A stretch of DNA of 64,000 nt, taken from Letharia columbiana. Taxonomy: Eukaryota; Ascomycota; Lecanoromycetes; Lecanorales; Parmeliaceae. Within the stretch, counting starts at the first letter, position 1. Each line of letters opens with the position of its first letter. Positions 22,610 through 33,456 of this stretch are shown one piece after another. The position numbers were made by a program, and so were the translations under genes. Under the pieces are notes generated by a model. It was not told where the DNA came from. It saw only the letters and a program-made list of their open reading frames with translations, and searched no databases. The stretch is from contig NW_023501040.1 in the NCBI RefSeq assembly GCF_014066305.1, positions 1,090,001 through 1,154,000 on the forward strand, read 5' to 3'.

Positions 22610-22680
22610 CCTGTCCCGTTTTTTGGGGTTCGAACACGGGCCATATTCGGCCCTAACCTCAGCAGCCCCAACGGGACAGG
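22610..22680. repeat. Inverted repeat CCTGTCCCGTT / AACGGGACAGG
   Basis: 11-bp perfect arms at 22610-22620 and 22670-22680, with GGGG / CCCC pairs just inside. Further CCCGT/ACGGG motifs follow at 22695-22785. It could be part of a small DNA element; no target duplication was seen. Confidence 0.5.
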
Positions 22681-23431
22681 TTTCGTGTCAATCGACTTTT
22701 CCCGTCTCTCGTGGTTTGGGAGCACGGGCAATTATCAGAATATCAGCCTTGATTTGTCAATTTGCCCCAGATTTCCCGTGAAAATCCTCCGGTCCACGTA
22801 TTCCTTCACTGCGCTTTGCTGGGAAAACACCCTACAGATGAGGACCCTCGCGCTCCTTAGCCACACCAGCGAGAATGGACGCGGCACGAGCTGAAACTGA
22901 GACTACCATGCAACATCACCAACGTCCTACGACATGGCCTGTAGCTTTTTACGGACCGCCGTGACGATGAGTAGGATAAGAGGTTCTGCATGCGTCTGGG
23001 TCCTGCGGCATGTCTTGCAGAACCTTCTCCTGCCTCGGCGAGAGAAATCCAGGCTATACAAAACCCTCCCGTAAGCTGTTATCTGACCTCGTGAGATCGG
23101 CAGCTGTGACGAGGGTCTCTCTGATCAAATCTCAAATCTGCAGATCCTAACAAGTCTCCGAAACGCAAAGAAAGTCTGGGGCGAAGGCAGTCAGCAGTAT
23201 GCCGCGTGCAGGCCAAAACATGTGGGATCATGTACTCTTTAGCATTGCGTACCGCGTTGAGACTCCTACAAGTTCCAGACTCGTAGACGACCCACAGTAT
23301 GCCGCCCAAGCAGTCTTTGACTACAGTTTCAAACAAACCGAATGATGGGGGTGACTCCGGCTCGGAGTCGACAAACGTGTAACCCTTTGAGTCCGTGTCC
23401 ATGACGCTCTCACTTGAGACGTCAAGAAAAA

Positions 23432-23439
23432 TATATAAG
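23432..23439 (+). promoter_or_regulatory. TATA box of the DPBB secreted protein gene
   Basis: TATATAAG at 23432-23439 lies about 140 bases upstream of the ATG at 23576 and is followed by a C/A-rich leader. A strong TATA box is typical of inducible fungal genes. Confidence 0.5.
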
Positions 23440-23575
23440 AGCGCCGAAATCCTGTCTGTTCGAGCATATCCATTGAAATCAGAATCACAAAAACCTGAAC
23501 AAACCTCCCAAGAGTACACTCACCACCTTTTCAATCTAAATTGATCCAGCTCTGAACACTACACCGCAGGTCACA

Positions 23576-24701
23576 ATGCATCACTCAATCATCGCTACCG
23601 TCCTTACAACCTTCACAGTCTCAACATCTGCCACCCCTTACCTCCAGGGACGCACTAGCGGCCCGTTCAACGGCGTTGCGACCTTTAACGACTACGTAGA
23701 TCAAGTCAATAACCGGAATCAAGTAACTGTGTGTGGTAGTTACAACGACGAGCCCAACTACGATGGTACTAGCCTTACAGTCTTCGCTGCCGCCGCTGGG
23801 GACCTCAGTCCGAACATCTCCCCAGGAAGATGTAATTACACTCCGTCAGACAGCAGCCAAGACAGGAGTGTCTGGTAAGCTAAACGTTTTTCACCTCCCT
23901 CTTCGAACAAATGTGGTTATGTAGCTGACCAAATCTCCAACAAGTACCGAACCCGACTCCACCGGCCCCGACCAACAACCTAATAGCGAAACCTACGATG
24001 GCCCTAGTTGCCCAGCCTCTTGCGGCAACTGCTACAATGTCACCAACAACGACAGCCTCAAAACAGTCACTATCTATATCGTCGACGCATGCCCGGCTCT
24101 CAGCGCCTACAATTACTGTAAAAGTAATACTGCGCCATCGGGCAAGTGCAGCGGTCCATCGAATGCACTAGTACGTTACCTGCGCCCCTTGTCGGAGTCC
24201 CTTCCGTTTTTCAAGAGTCCTGTTTTCCCGCTTTCTGCTCCGATCAAGCCCCACTCAATTCTAAGCTCTTGTTTCTAAAGTAGCAATGCTGAGTCGACAT
24301 CGTGATTTAGGACATCAGCGTTAATGCATACCCTTATCTTGTGAACGATGGGGCAGGGGATGGCAAGACTGTAAGTGCCTTCTCTTCGTCTTTCAAATTT
24401 ATACGGGGATTAAGAAGATGGGTGGATAGGGCTCTACTACGAACTTGGAAAATCTTTCCATTCTTGCTTTGGATTATTGCACCCAGAAAGCATAGTATGT
24501 CGGCTTGTTTTTTCGATCTAGGGATGTCGAGCTTGGAAATAAAACCATTGTTGCATTGTTGTAAGACACTCATTTGGGAGGAAGAAGATGGTGGATTTTA
24601 GCATGATTCTTTCATTGATAAGAAAGACCTATCACCGCAATATACTATGATTGTGTGAATATCATGGCTCATAAACCCTTCGCTTGCAGACGCCTACCTG
24701 A
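23576..24701 (+). CDS. Secreted RlpA/expansin-like double-psi beta-barrel (DPBB) protein
   Basis: Four exons (23576-23874, 23945-24170, 24311-24370, 24690-24701) give 198 residues in frame. The product has a signal peptide of about 19-20 residues (MHHSIIATVLTTFTVSTSAT). The core is GVATFNDYVDQVNNRNQVTVC, then CPASCGNCYNVTNNDSL, VTIYIVDACP and DISVNAYPYLVND. These are the G.AT.Y, C..CG.CY.V, V..VD.CP and D.S..A...L elements of the DPBB fold shared by RlpA, barwin and expansins. About eight cysteines suggest disulfide stabilisation; one Cys codon (TGT) is created across the first splice junction, supporting that intron. Relatives act on or near polysaccharide or as plant-apoplast proteins, but catalysis is not implied. 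The last intron (319 nt) and tiny final exon are the weakest part of the model. Confidence 0.75.
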
Positions 24702-26111
24702 CTGTCTTCGAGAAGTATCCAACGAAGTAACGGACAAAGTGTGGCCCGGAGTCTTCTAAGGCCCGTCTTAGCTGGACCTGCCTCAGCAAACTCTCGAAAA
24801 ATGCAAGTCTAATGTCGACTTGAATGTTATTAATTTCTACTATGACGAGGCAGTCAACTCAGCCGGGCCAAATAAACGCTGATACATCGTTACGGACTTT
24901 GCCAAGGCCTTCACGTAATTGGGACTAGCGTGGCTTGGCACTGCACACATTCTTCCAGTACAACTCCACAAGCATGTACAATCCTTCGAAATAGGTGCGT
25001 GCCTAGATGTCTTCCCGCCCTCCCTAAGTTGCGGAATAGAAGCTTCTGAAGTGGAAGGGGCCGAAGCTCTTTAGGCTCAAACATCATTTGATGATTGGCA
25101 TGGAGGACTAGAGGGTGTGCAGCTGAATTTCAGAAGCGCGGGTAAGATCAACCAAATGTATCCCCCCCAACTCTTATCTTGTTCGTGTTTGAGACATCCC
25201 GAGTGGGTGGGGTGACTGCGTAAATGGGTGGCCTTCGATGAATACCGACCAAGAGGTACATCTGCAGTCATCCCTTTTCACCACAATGAGGATCTCACTT
25301 GCGCCGCAGTGCGACCAGCCCTTCCAGTGAGGTCTGGGGAGTCGACTCGGCAGGAGGGGTCAATTTCTTCTCTTATGTTTTGAGCAGACTGACCACGGAC
25401 GACTGTGCCTTCAACTTGGTGGGTATAAAGCTAACAGCCTTGAAAGAAAACGCTTGTGGAGCTACCAAAGTATCCGTTTCACTCCACCTTCAAAACGCTT
25501 TTCCCTGCGCGCGAACTTTGACAGCCTCTTTCACCGAGCGTGAACAGCATCATGAACAAGGTAGATGGTTTTGAGAGGAGTAGTTCATAGTAATCAAATT
25601 TGCGTAGAAAAGGGCTAAGTTCAGTAATTTAACACCAAGCAAGACATTTCAGCTTTTGGGAAACCCTGTTGGTCCGTTACGAGCACATAGGTCCTAGGCT
25701 CGTGGGAGCTGTTTTGTTTGTTTGCTTACCAGATTTTAGACTGGTGGGAACCGTCTTATTCTGTGTTCTACGTGCTTTCCAGACTGGTGATAACGACCTC
25801 TTATGCTAAATTATAATCTCGATAGTAGCGGTATAGAGATAGGGACAACTGAAGGAGGTAGTAAAGTGCTTGGTATTGTGAGTCTATGTCGGTGCTTTTG
25901 CGCTCTGGAAATTCTTCCTCATCAAGTGACTAGCCCTACAAGGACTAGTACAGTTTCCTTGCTGACTGAGAGGTACCTTACTCGTACTCGTTTCAGCCGG
26001 AAAGGCTTAGCGCCGCAAGGCGCATGATTCGAGCAACTTCGCCGCCTTGACAACTTACCATTTCCCTTCGCTCTCTCTCACCAAACATCGCTGTCTCCAA
26101 AGTTCCTCAAG
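24702..26111. other. Intergenic region with a possible coding relic
   Basis: Just downstream of the DPBB gene, about 24810-24930 reads VDLNVINFYYDEAVNSAGPN on the plus strand between in-frame stops. That looks like decayed coding sequence, but its family was not recognised. The rest holds only short frames. The second copy of the dispersed repeat is at 26004-26048, just before the promoter and leader of the next gene. Confidence 0.4.
26004..26048 (+). repeat. Dispersed short repeat, copy B
   Basis: GGCTTAGCGCCGCAAGGCGC followed by TTCGAGCAACTTCGCCGCCT, matching 20635-20687. On the reverse strand it reads as a run ending in GGCGCTAAGCC. Confidence 0.6.
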
Positions 26112-27047
26112 ATGGCTGCTAACACCAAATACCAACCCGCTTCTCAGCGCGACTCGTTCGACGAGCCATCCTACTCTCAAGCGCCACCGTCATACCAGGC
26201 CGAGGCCAGTGATCCTATGCTTGGGGCCCCACGAGGCGAAGATGATAATGTTCCTGATGACTTCAAGGTAGGGAGCGCTCGCCTGTATACGCTCTCTCCT
26301 CTAGTATCATTGCTGACTCTCATACAGTTTGGTGGTTCTGTCGCTGAAGCCACCCTTCCCATCCGCATGCAGTTTGTCCGCAAAGTCTACGCTATCCTGT
26401 AAGTTGGCCCAAGTCCCACCCCAGAGCTGCGACTCGAATCTGACGTTGTTAGGACTGCCCAAATCCTTGCCACTATGGCCGTCAGCTCCGTCTCCTACTT
26501 CAGCCCATCTTACTACGACTGGATCCGGTCAAATCAGTGGATGATGTGGGTCTCGCTCTTCGGCGCCATTGGATTCATGCTCTTGACGTTCTGGAAACGC
26601 AAATCCTACCCTATGAATCTCCTCTTCCTCAGTGGCTTCACACTCTTGGAAGCCTACTCCATATCGGTTATTGTGACCTTTTACGACTCCCAGATTGTCC
26701 TTTTGGCTCTCGTACTGACGGCTGGCATCTTTGTTGCTCTGACTCTGTTCGCTTGCCAGACAAAGTACGACTTCACAAATTGGATGCCTTACTTGTTCGG
26801 AGGTCTATGGGTACTTATCCTTTTTGGATTCGTGGCAGCCTTCTTTCCCTACAATAGCACTGCCGAGCTTATCTACGGATCAGTGGCAGCCCTCATATTC
26901 AGTGGATATATCTTGGTGGATACCCAGCTTATCATGCGCCACTATCACGTTGAGGAAGAGATTGCTGCGGCTATCTCTCTTTACCTGGACATCATCAACT
27001 TGTTCCTTGCCATCCTCAGGATACTCAACAGCCAGCAGAACAACTAG
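26112..27047 (+). CDS. BXI1: BAX inhibitor-1 family membrane protein (Bxi1/TMBIM-like)
   Basis: Three exons (26112-26267, 26328-26398, 26453-27047) give 273 residues. An N-terminal cytosolic Pro/Gln/Ser-rich segment (SYSQAPPSYQAEAS) is followed by FGGSVAEATLPIRMQFVRKVYAIL, the conserved entry to the first helix. About seven membrane segments come next. FLSGFTLLEAYSISVIVTFY and GYILVDTQLIMRHYHVEEEI are BI-1/LFG family signatures. The Asp in DTQ and the acidic HVEEEI near the end correspond to the calcium/pH-sensing region of the family. The C-terminus is ILRILNSQQNN. Members reside in ER, Golgi or vacuole membranes, modulate Ca2+ leak and the unfolded protein response, and dampen cell death. 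All splice junctions keep frame. Confidence 0.9.
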
Positions 27048-27526
27048 GCATGGGTTGGAAAAGAGCTGGATGATCGAATGACACTGGTGACTGGATGGAG
27101 AGGAGTCGGCATTCATGACTGGGGGAAGGGGTGTGGAAATGAAGCTGCGAGGACTCGTCTTGAAATTGGGGAGAATGACAATTGGCGCCTGGCGTACTTG
27201 TATCCATGGGCAAGAGCTTTTAGTCCCTAGATAGTTTATCAATCAAACCTTCCCAGAGATCTAAGATGACCACTCCATACCAGACCTTGATTCCTGAATG
27301 TGAAGCTTGATTTAATCTTGAAACTCTTGATGGCTCCCTCCTCGGGTCCAGAGCAGTAGTCGGGCTTGGCGTCAATTTTCTCCGTCCAACTTTCTGGTCA
27401 CCAGTGATTAAGTATCCAGCTTTTATTGCAGGCTCCTTCATTCCTCCTTTTTGGTTCAACGCGGCATCAATTACTCGGGAAGTGATTGTCATATCCAAGA
27501 TCCCACCATAATTCCATTCTGTGGCA
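27048..27526. other. Spacer between the BXI1-like gene and MRPS35
   Basis: 479 bases containing the BXI1-like 3' untranslated region and the MRPS35 promoter. Nothing else is visible. Confidence 0.5.
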
Positions 27527-28908
27527 ATGCCACCGCGAATACGCCGTCCCTATCTACGGACACCTCAAGCACTCCCGTCACCTTCTCATCGCTGCCAGTG
27601 CATCTGCAAGACACGCGCTCGACAGTTCTCTTCTACCCCACAACATGCTACTCGAGTGCGCGATGAGATGTTCCGCTGGCTCAATGGTCCCGGCTTCGTA
27701 TTTCGACATCCCCTACCCGGTTCTACGAACTATCTCAACGCCTACGACCGATATGGTCGTCTAGTTCGAGCTAAAAATCGATTGGTGGGGAAGAATGAGA
27801 AGGAAAAGGCGGAAGACGAAGAAAAGATAGATGAGAACGCAGATGAGGAGGTGAACGAAGATGGAGAGATCGTACCGAAAAAACCGCAGAAAATCAAGGA
27901 AGCTGGGATTAAGGAGACAAAGAACGAGCCGGCGCTGCCCAGAGAGACCATGGAGGATCTAATGCCGTTCCCCCTGAACCGGCAATTTAGGAGTCAGCAT
28001 GTATTGAGTGAAGAGCTGAAGGATGCCATATATGAAAGGGTGATGGCAGAGGGTCAGAGTGTTCGAACTGTCAGTGCGGCACTGGGTGTGGAGATGAGTA
28101 GGGTCGGTGCTGTGGTCAGGCTCAAGGCTTTAGAGAAGGAAATGGAGAAACAGGTATGTCACTTGGATGAAGATGCACCTCTCTTCTGGAAGAATTGTCC
28201 CAAACATTCGTGATGAGAAAATCCAATTCGATTAGTCTTGAAGACTTCTACCGTGGTTACAAAACAATTACAACTCTCTGATCCTACACACTCTGTCTCT
28301 ATCATAGCAGCCGTCCGTTTTGTACGTAAAAGGCCATGTCGAAGCGAAGCTGACTCTTCAAAACTCAGGGAAAACCGATCGCTTTCTCCTACGCCAAAGC
28401 CGTTCTTGGCATGCTCCCCTCGACCCCATATGTCCCCTATGCTCCCGTTACCCATGAATCAATCAATGACCTCCCGGTCCACCGCGCAACTGAAACCCAG
28501 ATCTTTCACCCTGTTTCCGAATCCCGCCATTTCACCCGCCGCGACGCTGGCAAAGTATTCGACCGCGAGCTCAAGCCCGCCGAAGAACGCGTCCCACATA
28601 CCGAACTAGTTCAGCTGGAGAAATGGAGACATGAGGGTAAAATAGAAGTCGAAAGAATACGACTGCAGAGAGAAAAGGAAGCCAAGGACGTCCAGAGCAA
28701 GAAGGCACTGGAGAGGAAGAGGAAAGAGAGGGAAGCGAGGGAGATGAGGAAGGTGGACACGGAGAGGTCAGAGTTTCGATTCCAGGATATCAGGGTTGAG
28801 AGTGTGGGACGCAGTGGGAGAAGTAAGGAGGGAGTGGGCGCGAGGTATGGGATACCGCATCAAGATCGAAAGAAGGGTCAGATCAAGATTCCTATGAGGG
28901 TTGCGTGA
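27527..28908 (+). CDS. MRPS35: Mitochondrial small-subunit ribosomal protein mS45 (Mrps35/Bot1p family)
   Basis: Two exons (27527-28153, 28369-28908; intron 215 nt) give 388 residues. An Arg/Ser/Pro-rich N-terminus (MPPRIRRPYLRTPQ...ARQFSST) is a mitochondrial targeting presequence. FRWLNGPGFVFRHPLPGSTNYLNAY is the Bot1p/eukaryotic mitochondrial regulator signature. After an acidic Lys/Glu linker comes MPFPLNRQFRSQHVLSEELKDAIYERV and a helix-turn-helix-like SVRTVSAALGVEMSRVGAVVRL. Exon 2 opens GKPIAFSYAKAVLGMLPSTPY and ends in a long basic coiled region and QDRKKGQIKIPMRVA. S. pombe Bot1 and yeast Mrps35 are mitoribosome subunits needed for mitochondrial translation. The start is the first ATG of the presequence frame. 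Confidence 0.85.
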
Positions 28909-29456
28909 TCGGCAGGTCCGAACTATTGCAACGATCTTGGGTCCAGGGATAACGGGGTCCACACGTTCGCATCAGCGTGGAGCGTTTCAACATCATCAGC
29001 AGGACCTATTGTATGACAAGCCAGTACCATCGCAGCGTGCATAAAGCTGCGAACTGCGACTGTCCGTGTGCTCTTTGTTGTGATGATGGCAGCCATGCTA
29101 CAACAATGATAAAATCGCGGCTCCGGCAGGGATCCGAGTTTCCATGGTTTTGATGCTTTGTGTATGCACAGGCATCTTACATCAAAGCACTGACTGGATG
29201 TGTTGTTATGATACGGTTTCGTGCTGTCATGACTCTTCTGTCTATGGTCTTCTTCTGTCTATGATCTTCTTCTGTCTTCTTGAAATCCCCAATGCTGAGT
29301 ACCTTGTTCCAATTTGGCTCTCACCACGCAGCTCACTACCCTTTCGTATGCCCCGAACAGCGACCGTGATCGAGCTCTTGCTTTCAGGTTTCGCTTCTTT
29401 TACACAAGAGCTTCTAGGCTCAAGATCGCCAACTCTGCCAAAGGCCTACACCCGTG
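28909..29456. other. Intergenic spacer
   Basis: No gene. A CT-rich stretch with repeated TCTTCTTCTGTCTATG-like units lies at about 29228-29282; otherwise featureless. Confidence 0.45.
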
Positions 29457-31304
29457 ATGCCGGTCCAAATAGTGGTCGATATTTCATCTGACGAAGAAGA
29501 CAATGCTGCCAAGAGTAGCACAAAGACCAGATCGACCGGGGAACAGCCCACTGACTCCACCAGGACGTTCGCCAAAAGCCCGTCCAGGACATCCCTAACA
29601 GCGGACAAGCCAACACTTTCTCCACCAGAAACGGCCGGCTGCTCTGAAAGCCTTCGCGAACGTACAGCCAAAAACGCAATCCACAGTGGCTATCCCGACT
29701 CAAATCGAGCAAAAAGTACCCAAAGACCAAGTGCTACCAGCTCCACAGACCACAACAATCACAAGCACTCCTTCCACCTTGCCCCTTACCCCCACGGCCG
29801 ATGATCCCCCAAAGCCAACACCCCTCGACATCAACGAATTCAGACACCTCGTCTCCGCCGGCTCCGTCCCAGCCAAAGACGCCCCCCTGATCATGAGCAT
29901 CCAGCCCGCACCCGCCGCCAGCAACGGCAACAACAAACGCAAAGCGCCAGACACCCTCGACACCAACCCCAGCAGACGTCCCCGCCCGTCCCCCCTCCCA
30001 CCGACCCCCTACACCGGCACGAGCGAGCACCCCGTCCCGCCCAAACGCAACAACAACAGCCTCCTCTGGTCCGTCCCGGCCTACAACCCACCCTCACCAC
30101 CACCACCACCACCATCCCACGACCTCCCCACCAGCCCGTCCCAAACCCCCACCGCCATCCCGCCCGCCGCGCCCAAACAGCCGTCCATCCCCAACATCCA
30201 CGCGCCCCCCCGCACCCCCGCCGCACCCCGCCCGCCAGCAGCAGCAGCAGCAGCGGCGGCGGCGCGAATCCAAATGGACGGGCGCCCAGCTCGCGAACCT
30301 GGCGTCCGCCCTCGAGGCCGCCTTCGCCCCCGCCGCCCTCGAGGCGTTCGCGGCGCGGAACCGGAAGACGGGAGCGCAGGTGGGGGAGGCGTTTGGGTTC
30401 TTGGTCGGGGGAGGATCTGGGAGTATTGTGATGAGGAGGGGGGGAAGGGGAGGGGGAGGGTGGCGAGGCGGTTTGAGAGGGAGTTGAGGGCGTATAGGTA
30501 TGTACGTGTGTTGTGGGGGGGGGGGGGTGGATGTGACGTTCTTGGTTGTATCTGCTTCAGACTCCACTTGAGCACTGACTGCTGCTGTCACGGCGCACAT
30601 CCCTACCCCCCAACCCATGTTTCTCATCATGCATTGATCCATTCCCTCCGTCGCCTTTCCCCACCCCACCCCACCCCATCCCATCCATCCATCCATCCAT
30701 CCATCCATCCATCCATCCATCCATCCCCATCCATCCATCCATCCATCCATCCATCCATCCATCCATCCATCCATCCATCCATCCATCCATCCCCATCCAC
30801 CCCCTCCCCCCCTTCCCCCCAAAAAACCAAAAAATCCCCCCAGCTAACCACCCCCTCGCACCCTGTAGGAAGAACAACGAAAAAACCATGCGACAGGTGC
30901 ACAGGCGCGAAGCGGGCGAGGGCCACTGGGCGAGCGAGGGGATGCCGAAAGGGGAGCGGAAGGGGAAGGGGAAGGGGAAGGGGAAGGGGAAGGGGAAGGG
31001 GAGGGGGCGGAGGGGAAGGGGAAGAAAGTGGGGGGCGTGTTGGAGGGAGGGGGGGGGGGGGGGGTGGGGGGGGGTGGGGTGGGGATGGGGTGGGGTGGGG
31101 GGGTGGGGTGGGGATGGGGATGGGGATGGGGATGGGGATGGGGTGTTCGGGCGGGATGGTATGGTATGGTATCGGTTGAGTGGGGTTTCTGTGTGTGTGT
31201 GCGTGTGTCGTGTGTGGCAGGCAGGTGAACAAATAAAAAAGATGGGGTTGAGGATGTTTTCGGTCGAGGTGGTCAATATTGAGGGGACGGGGAGGGTTTG
31301 TTGA
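29457..31304 (+). CDS. Low-complexity hypothetical protein gene, frames unresolved
   Basis: The ATG at 29457 starts [16 protein letters not shown], a plausible acidic N-terminus. Coding character then moves to another frame near 29635 ([16 protein letters not shown] ... [14 protein letters not shown]) and to a third near 30240 ([20 protein letters not shown], then [18 protein letters not shown]). It returns for [10 protein letters not shown] at about 30490. A GTATGT donor there and a CTGTAG acceptor at about 30868 would join to [20 protein letters not shown]. After that only (GGGGAA)n-type sequence follows. No known family was recognised. Each frame change sits beside C/G runs or triplet repeats, so indel errors are the likely cause, but true decay is possible. 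Boundaries and product are uncertain; the 3' end given is nominal. Confidence 0.4.
30679..30793 (+). repeat. CCAT/CATC tetranucleotide microsatellite
   Basis: About 115 bases of nearly pure CATC repeat with two CCC interruptions (near 30726 and 30791). It lies in a putative intron of the low-complexity gene. The Trp-Met-Asp-Gly repeat frames on the minus strand are by-products of it. Confidence 0.9.
30952..31140 (+). repeat. G-rich low-complexity tract (GGGGAA then GGGGT/GGGAT)
   Basis: About nine GGGGAA units at 30952-31011, then runs of up to ten or more G at about 31051-31075, then GGGAT units to 31141. Strand-asymmetric G-richness could form quadruplexes. Run lengths are also where assembly is least reliable. 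Confidence 0.8.
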
Positions 31305-31464
31305 AGCGGTATATGATGGTTATTTTCCATTCTCAAAAGGGGAGTCGCTGTCGTACATCAATTTTAGAATGATTTCCAGAATTTTTAATATAGAGACGAG
31401 ATACTTGTATACAGAAACATAGATATATACACATATATCCTAGCTATACGCTCATCCACCCGAC
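31305..31464. other. Spacer before the transporter 3' end
   Basis: 160 bases, AT-rich with TATA-like repeats (ATATATACACATATATCC near 31425). Probably the 3' untranslated region of the transporter. Confidence 0.4.
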
Positions 31465-33456
31465 TCAAGACGACACATCAACCGGCGAATGGCAGCCAAA
31501 AGCATTGAGCTGCGGCTCCGCATAGATGAGGATCAGATTCTCCACCGCGGCCCAAATCCCCAACCCGGCCGTCGCCAGCGCGCCGCAAAGGTAAAGGACG
31601 TTCCAAACATTCAAATACCAGTTCCCAGCCATGAACCCTCTCATCAGCCTCTTCAAGCCCGTGTCTTGCAAGCTCACCTGTCCGGTGACGGGGTCGAAGC
31701 CCTCGCCGCCGTGCAGGGCGTTTTTCTTGATGTTGAAGGCGAGATGCAGGAAGGGGGGGAAAGCTATAGGTGAATTGGATGGTGCAGACGGCGGAGATGA
31801 TGGCGGTGAAGCCGGAGAAGTCGGGGATGGCGGCACCGATTATGAAGGCGATGGACCAGTAGATGGGGATGACGGCCACCCAGAGGAGTTTGCCTTTCTT
31901 GTTGGTGAGGGGTGGTGCGCGGAAGAATTCGACGGCTATGTTGTTGTAGAGAACTGTGTTGGAGAACGTTAGGAATAGCTCCTCAGTAGATGAATAGTAA
32001 GGACGAGCTCACCTTTGACACCAATGTTGCCGTACAGAGCAGCCGCAATCAGGGCGCTAACCATGGCCAGAACATTACCCGCGGTCTGCCAGTTGTAAGG
32101 CGAGATGCCCAAGTAGGACGGATTCTGGAGATATTGGCCTTGATATCCGTACATGAATAGGCCGTAGAGCATGTAGAAGATGTAGATGAAGAACTGCGCG
32201 CCCCACATGCCCTTCAAGAAGTCATAAGGGCGTTTCATCTCAGACATGAATTCAGTGAACAGCATAGCTCCGCCATAGGCGTATACGGCTTGCATCAGGC
32301 CGTTGATGGAAGCGCCAAAGTTGGCTGGGTCCGGGAGTCCCGCAGAATGAGTAACAGCTGGGTAGACGCCGGCGGCATTGGCAGTCACCAGGTCTGGGTT
32401 CACGCTGAAACCAGCTGACGAACCAGCAGCCGAGTATAAAGGCGGAGAGTGTGCGGCGACACCCATCGTGATGAACATGATCAAGAGATTAATCCAAATA
32501 GCGAAGTTGGCTAGCCATCCGAACTTCTGCAGTGTTCGGACCTGACCTAGGAAGAAACCGGCCAAGGCCCAGACGAGACAGCAGATAGCGTAACAGAGCT
32601 TAAATTTCGAGGCTTCCGAGAGAGCTTCGCCGTTGGAAATGATGATGACGGCGACACTGCAGATGAGTTGGATTGATTGGAGAATATTGATCATGTATCG
32701 CGCCCATTGGCCGTAGAGACGGAAGGCGAGATCGCCGTACGTTTTGACTGGGTATTGGTAGGAATCGAGGCCTGATTGGAAAGCACCGTCAGCATATGCA
32801 GTAGCATTTGGGTAGCAACCAGTTGCGCAATGCTGCACGTACCCATGAAGCAAGACCAGAGCAGCCAGCCAGAGACACCAGCCATGAAGCCGAAAACAGT
32901 ATAGAGAGCAACGCCAGGTCTGTGGGTGTGTTAGCATCAGGTTGGAGAGGCGCGGGCCGCGCGTTGAGTCCGAAGCTTACCCCCAGCCAGTTGTCGCAAA
33001 GGCGTAAGGAAGACCAAACGGCCCCAATATATCAGTCGTGATGAGGAAGAAGATGGCGCCCGCAGTAGCAGTGCGTACCGCTCTGGAAGCATTGGTCCAT
33101 TCCTCTTCGGTCACAGATGCGCGACGGTCAGGGACGGAAAGACTGATATCCGCCGGAATCATAGATTGATTGCGCTTTTCATCTGAAGCTAACGACGACG
33201 GTCCCTTCCCTGGGATGATTGTCGATAGGAATCCTCGAGTTCCCGCACCGTTCTTCACCATGCGGTGGTTCGAGTCCTCTTCAGCGCGCGACTGGAGAGC
33301 ATAGTAGTGGTATTCTTCGAAGGTGATGCTCTTGTCGTGGAGAGCACGCATCTGCGGGCGAGTGTATGCGACAATGCCTTGGCCTGCGAACTCGCCTTCC
33401 TTGTCGGCGAGACGAGGGTCGCCGCCATCGAGGGCCATGGCCCCGAGTTGCGCCAT
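31465..33456 (-). CDS. AAAP-family amino-acid transporter, with a one-base frameshift
   Basis: Exons 33456-32981, 32919-32843, 32771-32013 and 31953-31465 total 1801 nt; removing one base gives exactly 599 codons. The long cytosolic N-terminus ends VTEEEWTNASRAVRTATAGA, where helix 1 begins, with FGLPYAFATTGWGPGVALY as the conserved first-helix motif. About eleven membrane segments follow, including LDSYQYPVKTYGDLAFRLYG, the usual AAAP loop, and VLYNNIAVEFFRAPPLT. The family, which includes Neurospora Mtr, imports neutral/aromatic amino acids with protons at the plasma membrane; substrate here is inferred. In exon 4 a run of seven C (plus-strand G 31753-31759) shifts the frame within TYSFPP/FLHLAFNIKKN; six would restore it. 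The rest is intact, so sequencing error is likely. Confidence 0.85.

Larger units (their letters stand above)
20311..23575. other. 3.3 kb gene-poor stretch with inverted repeats
   Basis: No gene is convincingly supported. Frames near 21205-21579 (minus), 21833-22096 and 22141-22377 (plus) lack motifs. A run near 22300-22490 reading GDNFLKPGFEELLDLKNANE in one frame looks protein-like but is closed by stops and could be a relic. The stretch contains an 18-bp perfect inverted repeat (20821-20906), a GGCTTAGCGCC-type dispersed repeat (20635-20687) and a smaller inverted repeat (22610-22680). The last 150 bases are the promoter of the secreted protein. Confidence 0.4.

Noticed and set aside
23079..23519. 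146-codon minus-strand frame upstream of the DPBB gene
   Set aside because: Overlaps the TATA box and leader of that gene and has no motif.
30557..31336. Long minus-strand frames with Trp-Met-Asp-Gly repeats and Pro-rich segments
   Set aside because: They are translations of the CATC microsatellite and G-rich tracts; no protein-like sequence outside the repeat.
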